A stretch of DNA of 64,000 bases from Lytechinus pictus (lineage: Eukaryota > Echinodermata > Echinoidea > Temnopleuroida > Toxopneustidae), in contig NC_087252.1 of assembly GCF_037042905.1 (NCBI RefSeq), forward strand, positions 36,643,556-36,707,555. Reading direction: 5' to 3'. The position numbers and the translations under genes were made by a program. Of this stretch, positions 46,843-57,427 are shown piece after piece. Each line of letters opens with the position of its first letter. Position 1 is the first letter of the stretch. The notes below the pieces were generated by a model. That model was given only the letters and a program-made list of their open reading frames with translations, ran no database searches and was not told the DNA's origin.

Positions 46843-47663
46843 CACGGCCTTGAGGACTACAATAGCGAACAGACCGTTCTGAACGCCTGTCTCCATGGAA
46901 ATGACAATCGCTTTGTTGTTGGGAAGTTTCAACATTTTTGCAATAAGTTCACCGAAGAATAGTCCACTCAAGGGTAGCAGGAAAGGAGCGATGTAGACAT
47001 CTGAGGGAGACGAAAAGATATACCAAACCAACGGCATCAGCATACAAAGAAAGGCTAGTAAAACGACCACCACAGCAGGCTTTAGAATCTTCATTACATT
47101 GTCCTTTATGTGAGGAAACTAATACTTGAGCAAGATTCCAAGTATAATGGGGATTATGAGAACGGCTATCTGCATTGCAATCTGAGCATACGGGGTTGCA
47201 ATCTTTCGGAATCATTCAAGAACCTTGTGTATATGAATATATTCAAGGGCATATTTGCCAAGGCCAGTATTGTCGAGCAAGCTGTCATTGTTACGCTAAG
47301 GGTATAATCTGCATCGAGTAGAATAGTAAGGTCATTGCTGAGCTTACCACCTGGGCTGCACCCCTTTAGAAGAAGGCCCAATGCGTACCCAGCCTCAAGT
47401 CGTAGTACCTTTACAATACCAAGTGACAAGGCGGGCATGATGGCGAACTGGCAAAATAATCCGATAAAAAATGGGATGGGATGCTTGAAAGAACTTACGA
47501 TCTCTTGGAGGTCCATACTTGCGCCCATTACGAAGAACACCAAGGACAACGGAACGCATAATGCATACTGGAGAACTGCCTGGGTAAATCTATTTCCGAG
47601 GTTGACGTTAACAACTATAGCTGCTACCTGAGTGCTCTTGGCAAATTCCACCGCTGACATCAA
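46843..47663 (-). pseudogene. SLC10-like transporter gene, N-terminal and middle part, broken
   Basis: The minus-strand frame matches SLC10 bile acid/sodium symporters: VFFVMGASMDLQEI, CQFAIMPALSLGI, KGCSPGGKLSNDLTILLDAD, MTACSTILALANMPLNIFIY. A frameshift near 47195-47205 moves the reading to another frame (PYAQIAMQIAVLIIPIILGI). A TAG follows at 47121-47119, then the frame is open through VISMETGVQNGLFAIVVLKA to the fold-back insertion at 46842. No intron interrupts about 820 nt. The N-terminal part before 47663 is not seen; an acceptor-like sequence (atttctgag) lies just upstream. Family members transport bile acids or steroid sulfates with Na+ at the plasma membrane; this copy cannot be functional as read. 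Confidence 0.8.
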
Positions 47664-48145
47664 AACTCGCAGCTCAGAAATTAATAAATAAAATAATTAC
47701 ATATGCATGGCATTATACTACTGCATTTAAAAAGCACGAGGATAATCCAATAAAGTAATTATATACACCAGGCTATCTCTCTTTATCTTAATGATGGATT
47801 TAGGATTACCATTTTGTGAAGTCGAAAGTTCAATATTGTTTTGATAGCATTTTAATAACATAAGAAGAAGAGACCTTGGATTTCCTCAGTGGAGTTAGCG
47901 TTTAAAAATCTATACTCAGTTGTTTAAGATTAAGAGGTTATCTCAGGAGAAAAGGGGGTACTTGCAAAGAGGCATATCTTTGATGCAAATGCAAAAACAG
48001 ATAATGCAAACGGTTAAAACTTTAGATAATCCTCACACATAATTGTTAACGACCTAGTGCAATTTTGATGATTCTCACGTAAAATTCGGAACACTTCTTG
48101 AATTCCGAGAAAAAAAAAGTATCATTAATGACCAGGTAGAAAACC

Positions 48146-48309
48146 AGGGCCCCTTTTCATAGATTTAACTATTATGGTGAATTTGCCCTCCAAAGGTAAC
48201 TGCCATCGTAACATGACCCAAAGCCCAATCAAAATCAAGTATTCCATGGAAGTTACCATTTGATGAAAAAGCTACCGCAATGATAACCTTTAGGCAAGGG
48301 GCCCTAGTG
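48146..48309. mobile_element. Short MITE with AGGGCCCCTTTTCAT-type ends
   Basis: The ends CCAGGGCCCCTTTTCATAG and CAAGGGGCCCTAG are inverted, with related GGTAACT/GTTACC blocks inside. Confidence 0.55.
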
Positions 48310-48544
48310 TTCAATTTTTAACTAAATTACTACTGTCAATTATTGCAACTTGCGTGCCATTTACAATGAGACAGCCTTTGATCCAACAAAAGTGTCACCA
48401 GATTTGATCGTGACGTTTCTTTAAACGGTCAATAATGTGAATAGCATGATATCATCTACGTTTTAATATGTTCATGTTGAATCCTTTGATCGGGGCAGTA
48501 ATAATATTATTTAGAAAAATAAAGTATGAAGCGCTATAATGTAA

Positions 48545-48720
48545 CTTGTATTATCATTATTATTCTTATTATTATTTTGATTATTATTATTACTATTATT
48601 ATTATTATTATTGTTATTATTATTTATTATAAACTTAGTATCATTATCATTAGTATTATTACTAGTATTATTAGTAGTAGTAGTATTATTATTTATCATC
48701 ATTATCATTGTTGTTATTAT
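48545..48720. repeat. (ATT)n-type low-complexity tract
   Basis: Almost pure combinations of ATT, TTA and AGT trinucleotides; open frames here are artefacts of the repeat. Confidence 0.95.
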
Positions 48721-49158
48721 TAAAAAAGTTTTGTTATCAGTTTTATTATTGAAAGAGGGAGCAACTCTTGTGAAATCGTAGATGTTTATGATCTTCTGTA
48801 AGTTGCCATATCGTATTAATAAATATATTGCAACAAATAGTGTTTTTCAAACTGTATGGATACTCGTGGAATGATAATCATTTAAGATAACCACCCCGGT
48901 GAAAAGTGAATTTAACATTATCATATTTATACGGATAGGTCACATTTTAAATATGGCAAAATCAAACAAAAATAACTCTAATATCGTTGATAACTGTTAA
49001 TATTTCATAGTGGCGCTCTTTATCTTTTGGTCATGTGCTAGCATGGATTTTGTTTTACAATTGCACACCTAGTTACCAAGAATGCTTACAGCTTTTCCAT
49101 TTATTTGAATGCAGGATAAAAGAGCATTGTCGATAAATTACTTTGCTCACGGGCTTAA

Positions 49159-49232
49159 GTGCCGCGGCCGGGGATCGAACCTCGGACTTTCCATGTACAG
49201 CCAGGCGCCTTAGACCACTCGGCCACGGCACC
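49159..49232 (-). tRNA. tRNA-like sequence (degenerate tRNA or SINE head)
   Basis: The minus strand starts GGTGCCGTGGCCGAGTGGTC with a good A box and a D stem (GCC/GGC), and carries GGTTCGATCC as a B box. The outer GTGCCGT pairs with GCGGCAC as a 7-bp acceptor stem including one G-T. The anticodon stem does not pair well and the T stem needs a mismatch and extra bases, so a functional tRNA is doubtful. A Leu/Ser-like pseudogene or SINE head is more likely. Confidence 0.4.
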
Positions 49233-49659
49233 TTAATAATATCATCTTTATATTAGAGTGCGCCATCTAGTGCTGCATGAAATCACCATGTTACTAGAGG
49301 GTAGCACTAGTCAGTCTAACAGGTGTTGACATTCCACTCAATTATGACGTCTTCTTTCTGGCTTTTTTTTCCTACCCAGGCTGGAAGCCCAATGGCATTC
49401 GGGCAACGATCCTATTGCACTGATGTATGGGGCACAGTTACAATAGTAGGCCTACTCGCTCCCGAAAGAAGGAGGGGTTGATTCGTTTTGTTCTTCTCCA
49501 GTTTTAGAGTGATGGAACAAAGTAAGGATGTTACCAATAGCGGATAAAGCGTTACGATAGTCTATATGGTTCTAGAAGATATCAAAACAAACCTATGCAT
49601 TCCTAAACGATAATTATAGACTCGTCTAATATCAAAATGTGTGGTAATGTGCTTATTCC

Positions 49660-50470
49660 GTGCGTCCCACAAAAAACGAAAGGGAGATTTAGCGATGATT
49701 TATCATAACTTAATCATAAATACAATAGAAAAATTACCTACCAATTTAAAGCTTAGAAATCTCCTCTTTCATCTGAAAAAACTGAGATTATTCCTCATTC
49801 ACGCATGAGTGAGCAAAAACAATTTGAAGAAAGGATACCAAAAAGTTATTTGGAGGGGGTCATCAGAATTTCAAAATGAAAATCCCATGTCTATAAAGTT
49901 AAATATTTGCTCTTTCATTTGATGCCTTAATAACAGAAAATGGTCAAGAAGTAAAAAAGTTCTGTTCCCTCGAAACTATGCTTGTATTTCCATAATTTCT
50001 TTAAATAAACGTGTTTTCACCGGTTTCCCACAGAAGCTAGCGCACGGTTAACAAAATACTTAATGCATGGCTGATCGTCAACAAAACGGAGTGTCGAGTT
50101 AGTCTGAACGCTAGCCTGGAAAACCTCTTCATTTTATGAAACTATTGAAATCCAAGCCTTATTTCAAATAACCAGAACTTCGTTATCCCTTGACCATTTT
50201 CTGTAATTGAGGCATCAAATTAAAGAACAAATATTGAACTTCTTACAGATGTGGTTTTCTTTTTGAAACCCAGATACAGCCCGCCAAATGACTTTTTAGT
50301 ATCCCTATTCAAATTGTTTTTGCTCACTCATGCGTGAATGAGTAATAATCTAAGTAATTTCAGATGAAAGAAGAGATTGTAAGCTTTACAATGGAAGGTC
50401 ATTTGTCTATTGTACTTGTGATTAAGTTATGATAAATAATCGATAAGTCTCGGTTTCGTTTTTTGTGGGA
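49660..50470. mobile_element. CAGTGCGTCCCA-family element, right end lost in a TA repeat
   Basis: TGCGTCCCACAAAAAACGAA and the GATTTAGCGATGATTTATC block match 25414-26223, and the right arm is inverted. The last bases of the right terminus are replaced by an alternating TA tract (50470-50517). Confidence 0.75.
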
Positions 50471-50523
<53 letters not shown>

Positions 50524-50530
50524 TTATATA
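50470..50530. repeat. (TA)n microsatellite at a transposon end
   Basis: Alternating TA with two CA interruptions, directly joined to the truncated GTGGGA end of the preceding element. Confidence 0.9.
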
Positions 50531-51028
50531 AACAAAAGAAGACTTAATAGAAACGCCGTGAGGAAACATACACACGATTTCTTTCGGCAGGAGTAAACGA
50601 GTCCTTATATCTTGTAACGATGGAAAAATATCTGGATTTTGTATTCGGGACTGGTGTGAAATACCTTATAGTTCCCCCAAATCTCTACAATTTATTCAAA
50701 TCGTGCGAGCATCTGAGTCATAATCGTTAACGTGAACTGCTGCATTTCTTTTTGTTTATTTTTTTCCGATGAAAGTCCAATTTGAACAAATGAACTTAAT
50801 GTACCATAAATACTATGAATACAAGTTTCGCTTTGAAGATCTTTTCATTTAATAAATTCTTTGCAGAATGATCTAAATCTTATTGTCTCTCTTGCGATCG
50901 GTATTTCTAAGGGATTGTAGTCAGTCTGAACCGGGAAGTTTTGTGTTTAAATCTAATTCAATCTAATCTTCAAGTCGGGAATGAAATATTGGGTTCCTTG
51001 AGCTGCTGCAATACAACACACGTAAACA

Positions 51029-51050
51029 ATGAGTTCGTCGTTCGCTATAG
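51029..51050 (+). CDS. Ig-death-domain gene exon 1 (start of signal peptide)
   Basis: ATG AGT TCG starts MSSSFAI and meets a G|GTAAGT donor after 22 nt in phase 1. This links to the hydrophobic stretch in exon 2 to make one signal peptide. The exon is short, so the start is moderately certain. Confidence 0.6.
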
Positions 51051-54000
51051 GTAAGTGTAGTTTATATTTTTTTTTCTAGTGATAATAATCCCCGTATCTG
51101 TTCCACTTATACTATTGCAAAAAGCATCGGGAGTGTACATTCAGAATACTTTACCACTGCTTATCGAGACATTACTTTGGCCACACGCTACACCAAGCCA
51201 AAGTCATTGTCGCATTAATGCCACTATGGGGGCAGAATGAAGGAGTTATTTCTTCATACTGCTAGTATTTTCATTGAAATACGAGTAGAATTACCAAGAA
51301 TTTATAATTGTGTAATATTACAGAGCAATTCCAACTAATAAATGCATAGACTATCGCAACAAAGTGTATTTATAGGGCTCACCGTAAGTATCCTACTGAA
51401 CTGTATATTTTGGGACAAAAAAAATAATGGTAAAATAATATTGAATTCATATAGCGCACGTATCCACCTTCTTGAGTGTTCATCAAGGTGCTCCTAAAAT
51501 TACATCGGCTAAGATAGTCTACAAAATCCGGTGCGCAGAGCTTTATGATGAATAACTGGATACTGGTACCCATTTACCTTTGCTGGGTTGAGTGCAGCAC
51601 TATGTAGGTACATTTCTTGCTAAAAGAAAACACGCCATGGCTAGGAATCGAACCCACGTCCCTCAGAGTAAAAGACGAGAGTCATAACCACTAGCCCACG
51701 ATGCCCCCAATGACCAAGGCGCCATATTAATATTCTTTGAATGTTTATGTTGACAGCTATTCGTCTGACAATAATGCTCAGCTTTTTGCCTGCCACCTTG
51801 TCTAAAACAACTTCCGATGTGTCCATTACCATGGGTGGTGCAGCCAAAATACCATGTCCGTTCGATGAAGGCGCTGTACGAAACATCTACTGGTACTACC
51901 TTGATGCATCTGGACCCCGAATGATTTTAAGCCTTGTTAAGTATGTTGAAGAAATAGATGAAGCCTATACAGATAGAGCTGGCTTGGATAAGGACAACTC
52001 AACATTGATTCTTCAGGTATATATGGGGTCAAGTGCTTTGTAATGATTTCTGCTAAAACAATTCTTTCAAGGATAATGTACTGCTGACCAATACAAAATA
52101 CTCTCTTTTTTTAATGAAATGACGATATTCATTTTAAAGGAGTTTATGTTTATTGTTTAGTTCATTTTTATGCGCGCAATCATGCTTCTCCACCCCCCCC
52201 CCCCGTCACCAATTCGAATATAAAATGTTGGTCTAGAGTCTATTTCGATTGTAAGACTGTCGCATATATATATTCTTTCGCCTTTCAGGAAGTGACAATC
52301 GATGATGAAGGAACATATCGGTGCGATGTTGACAGACTAGAACAGCCGACACTAATAAATATCACTATTACATTGAGTGTGTTTGGTAAGTATAGCGTGA
52401 TACGAACATACAAACCACCTACAGAAAGATGCGTTTTTGCATGTAGCAAATTTATATGACAGTCTAAAGTGTTCCTCATACATTCGTATTGTTATGGTGG
52501 TCTCAAAGCCGGAAGTAAAGAGAACACCAATAGGGTTTTTAATTTTTCATGGATATTCCATTTTTGGTGGAAAACAAGAATATTTGTAAACATTATGCCA
52601 GAATTATATAAACATATGATTGTCAGCTGTTATTTTAAATGAACGCTTACATATCGAGTAAAATATATTTTTGATGGACAGATATGAGACCATTTTGATC
52701 TGGAAATGAATCCATTAGCTATCATGATCAAATTTGGTCTAGTACATTTGACATAATGCCGTTGTCCATTGGTTGTTTCTTTAAATAATTTGTTTATATT
52801 ATAAAGTAAAAACGAACAAACTGAATTATCGGAGACCGAAGACGACAAGCGACAGGAGCAAGATTCACAAAATTATGAAAACCTCGTTACCACGCAGTTT
52901 TCTCATTGATTATAGTACCGTTACACCAACGAAAACGACTGCAAATCGACCAATGGGACGTCATTGGAAATAACGTAAGAGATACCTGGTCATGTGTCGA
53001 TTTTGTCAGTGTAATTGTGCTTGAACATGTTGACGCTCATAAGAAACACGAAAATGCGTTCTTTCATGTTTTCTCATTGTTGTAAACCTAACTCAGTCTT
53101 ATCTCCAGGAACTCCTCCGGTGATTAAGCAGTGTCTCCAAGAACAGCCAGACAGTTCACCCTGCACACTAACCAGTGAGGGACCTACCAACCTTACCTGT
53201 CAGTTAACCAATGTATACCCGGTAACCAATCTCTCACTTGGCTGGTACCAAGATGGCCGTGGTCCGTTGGAGGCGCCCTTTTCGATGTCTGAAACCAAAG
53301 AGGATGGTAGCTTTGATCTGGAAACCAACGTCGAAGCGTTCGAGACCGGGGAATGGTTGTGCAAGGCATCGTATCTCTCTGCAGATGGTGTCGAAGAAAC
53401 CTCGGCCTCTATTTCACTCACAATACTAGACAAGAGTGATACAGGTCAGTCAGTGTATCCAATTCATCATGTTACACTTTATTATGTTTTTTTTCCATAC
53501 AAATACCCTACATACTTGCAACGTGTATTATTGTTATACATACGCATGCAGGTGTTATAGTTTTATCAAGTATTCAAGTCCACTCCAACAAAAAAAAAAA
53601 CTGATTTGAATTAAAAAAGAAAATTCCAACAAGCATAACACTGAAAAGTTCATCAAAATCGGATATAAAATAAGAAAGTTATGATTTTTTTTAAATTTCA
53701 CTTGATTTAACAAAACAGTTATATTCACATCCTGGTCAGTATGCAAATGAGGGGACTGATGACATCACTCACGTACGATTTCTTTTTGTATTTCATTAAA
53801 TGAAATATGAAATATTCCAATTTTCTCCTTGTTGTCCTGTAAAACAAAGTTTTATTCCTCACTGGACATCTTGTATTACCATTGTTTTAGCATTTTATGA
53901 TTCAGCCAAGTGTGTCCTTATTGTCAAATTTGTAAAAATTGAAATATGGTATCATTCAAATAGTAAAAAACCAAAGAAATAGAGAGTGATGGACATCATC

Positions 54001-57000
54001 GACTCTCTCATTTGCATATCACCAAGTTGTGCATATATCTGGTTTGTGTAAAATAAGCAAAACTTAAAAATGTCATAACTTTCTGATTTCACATCCGATT
54101 TTGATAAAATTTTCTGTGTTATGCTTGTTTGATTTTATCTATTTTTGAAGTCAACATTTTTCTGGGGTGGACTTGACCTTTAAGCGATACATTCACAATC
54201 GAATTCACATTTAGTTCAAGCCTGTTTTTAAGCTATCTCTGTGCATGATCTATCTTAGTGAGATCAAGTTGTAAATATTCATTATGTAAAAAGTTATCAT
54301 AATACGGTAATTTGAAAATGGCCATCCAAAAAATGAATAACAATAAAAAGCAGTAGTAAAACAATATTCCTTTTTACAAGGAAGCAGTATATCTCTACCT
54401 TGTTCGCCAGCATCAAAACCATACCGCACGATAATTTGAAACTGTAAATGAAGTTGGAGAAAAATGTAATTTCACACTCAATGATATAACTAACTCATCC
54501 CTGTTCAATCCCATAGGTTCCCCGATGGATCCTGTGAAGATCGTGGTACCTATAGTCGTATTACTGGCTGTGATCGTAGTGAAAGTAATTATTCCAATCA
54601 TGAGGAGAAAAAAGAATCGAAAACTTAAAGGTAGACTACAACATTTTGTGTTCACTTGACTGTTGGTTCTTTTGTATGTTTATTGTATCCCCCTACCCCC
54701 TTTATTCCTCTTTCATACTGCCCTCTTCATTTTTCACCGGCGAACTTCTTCGCCTCGCATTCCTCCCTTCCCCGGCAAAGAAAAAAAATGTACCCTTTCG
54801 CACTGACATTTCCTCCCCGGCGAAAGTCAACGGGCGAATGCAGAACAAACGAAAGAAAATTGTAAACATTACTCCTTATCTATTGCAGAAGGTATGAAAA
54901 AATAATTACAACATATTTTCAAAGTATTACAAGAAAAACAAACAATATCACATCGTTTTTATATTTTAGCGCATTTCATACATGTACAAAATGCTTTTTA
55001 GTAATTATTGTTAGTAAAAAAAAAAAATATGTTCGAGGGGTATTTACTTGGCCATAATAGCATTCAGCTGAGCTTGCAACTATCGCGCGCGGAATCTCGG
55101 TACAGGGGACTTCAAGAGAGAGAAAAAAACACCTCTGACGTCATTAAAGAGGAGGAGTTCTCCGGTTTGCTTTCATACTGGTCTTTTCGCTGGCGAACTT
55201 CGCCGGTGAAGTTCACCGGTGAAAAGCGCAATATGAAAGGGGTTAGTTTCAAATATTGGGTGCTGAATTTTCTTTATGATTCAATAATCCATGTGTGTTG
55301 TTTATGGGGGTTTTGGAGTTTTTATTTGAGTTTTTAAAGGAGACAGAAAAAGACAAAGAAAAAAAAAAATTGCTGGAAATTTTGGCACTAACTCATTTAA
55401 AAGTCTTTTTGAATAAATATGTTTTCAATCTATAATATTTGATATGATCTATAAATTCCCTCAATTGTATCAAATCCTCAAAGTATCAGCAAGAGCAAAA
55501 AGAAATGCCAGCGATGCTACATTTGGATGTATGCATGTAGGGAGCAATTTTAATTCATCCGGAGGTCCGAGAGTGTTTCTTTGGAAAATTGTTTCAAATG
55601 ATTATCATTGGTAAAGATATCTGTTCGCTTCCAATTTTGACCTGACACCCCCAAAACATCAATGAGTCAACAAAAATAAACATTGAGATGTTTATTGAGC
55701 TTAGAGGCTCATTTACTAAGCTTTAAAATGATGTGTAATACGTTAAAATGGGCATTACAAGTACTTGATTGAGTGCAAGAGCTTACAAAATAAGGAAAAA
55801 ACAAGGTTCGAAGTAAGTTTGGGGTTCACTCAAGCATTAGATATGCATACTGTCATGTACTGTGTAATCTCAGTGAAACTCAGTGAAACTTCCAAGCAGT
55901 CCGAAAAAGTAGTGTTCAAGAAACCCTTGTATCTTTCCTTTTACTCAACTTCACGACTTCAAAATTTTCCATTATGAAGAAGAAGAGTTGCTCTTTCAGA
56001 TACGCTATTTTTTTTTTGCAGGAGACATAATTACTGTTTTTTGCTATTTACAGAGAACTTTACCTGGCGACTTATTGGTGGTTTTGGGGTGGTAGGTCGC
56101 AATTATTATGACTTCTGGAATTTCATGAAACCGAAAAATGTTTTAACTTCCTACAGCGACAAGACAGTATGGAGAGATAAAACCAGCTGAAAGGGTAGAA
56201 CTTGGTGACAAAGTTTACGGTAGGACAATTGGCCTCATATTTTTTTATAACATCTTGTCGTAAATGTACATGGTTTAGATGGGGTATTCATACTACAGTG
56301 ATTCACTTCGGCCAACACAACATTCCCAGTGTGAATCTGTTTTAGGAAGAGCACATTATTTTGTGACATCAGACTTTGTGAATGTATTAAGTGCTGTATA
56401 AAAAGCGGAATATTATACGTATTATTAGTATTGAATGAACACTTAAACACGTCAGCTATAATTCTTAAATTTGAAACCATTTTATTGTATTTGGTTGTAA
56501 GGAAAAGAAATTAAAACTAATTATGATTTTAAAATGAGCAATTTGCATTTTGCCGAAATGAGAATACTATCTTTAAGCAGGAGAAAGTTTGTTTGCTTTT
56601 TCAAAATATTGTCAAAGTAGTCAACGGGGGGTGTAAACATCCGCTATGATCTGGTGTGCTAAATACATGATGCATTATTCATTCGAAATTATAGGGGAAA
56701 CAATCGATTTAAAGACAAAACAAAACGAACACTGCAATTTTTTAGCTATCTTTTGGCACTGAATCTAAATTCAGGGAGCATTGATGATGAAATACTGGCC
56801 AACATCGCAGAGGAAGTGACGGACGAAAGCGACCTGTCAAAGCTTGGTCGACATCTTGGCATTCGACAGTTCAAGTTGAATCAAATCATCAAGGAGAACG
56901 AGCAGGCCAAAGACGTCTTCCCCGCCACGTCCATGCTGTTCACCTGGAAGGAGAAGACACCCGCAGCCAAGCAAGTCCCTAAGATGGTGAAGGCTCTTGA

Positions 57001-57352
57001 ACAGTCGGATATGGAGAACCTGATAACGGAATACTTTCCAAACGAAGGTGAGAAGTAAATAGGTGACTCAAGGATTTACTGATTTTAATATACCGCTTAC
57101 ATTTTGATGCACAAATTATGTTATGTGTACTCCTTTATCAGTTTATTTCTTTGGTTCAATTAATATGATTCATGTGAATTCGAAAGAAAATAATTTTTCC
57201 TAAATTAAACAATTGGAGAAAACGTCACTTTTGGTTAGGAGCAAGTCTGGGGACGTCGCATTCATGGAAATGGTATTGTGAGTTCCCATTGTGAAAAGAG
57301 GAGTTTAATAATATGTAGACTTAAAATGCGATGTGTTTAGACCAGTGACTAA

Positions 57353-57427
<75 letters not shown>

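Larger units (their letters stand above)
47700..49155. other. Intergenic, repeat-rich
   Basis: No gene is recognised. A short element with AGGGCCCCTTTT/AAGGGGCCCT ends lies at 48146-48309 and a long TTA/ATT low-complexity tract at 48545-48720. Confidence 0.5.

Noticed and set aside
48511..48723. Asn- and Ile-rich open frames
   Set aside because: Translation of an ATT-type low-complexity tract.
54891..54894. A possible 3-nt microexon (AAG) between ttgcag and GTATGA
   Set aside because: Would keep frame, but nothing beyond the splice dinucleotides supports it.
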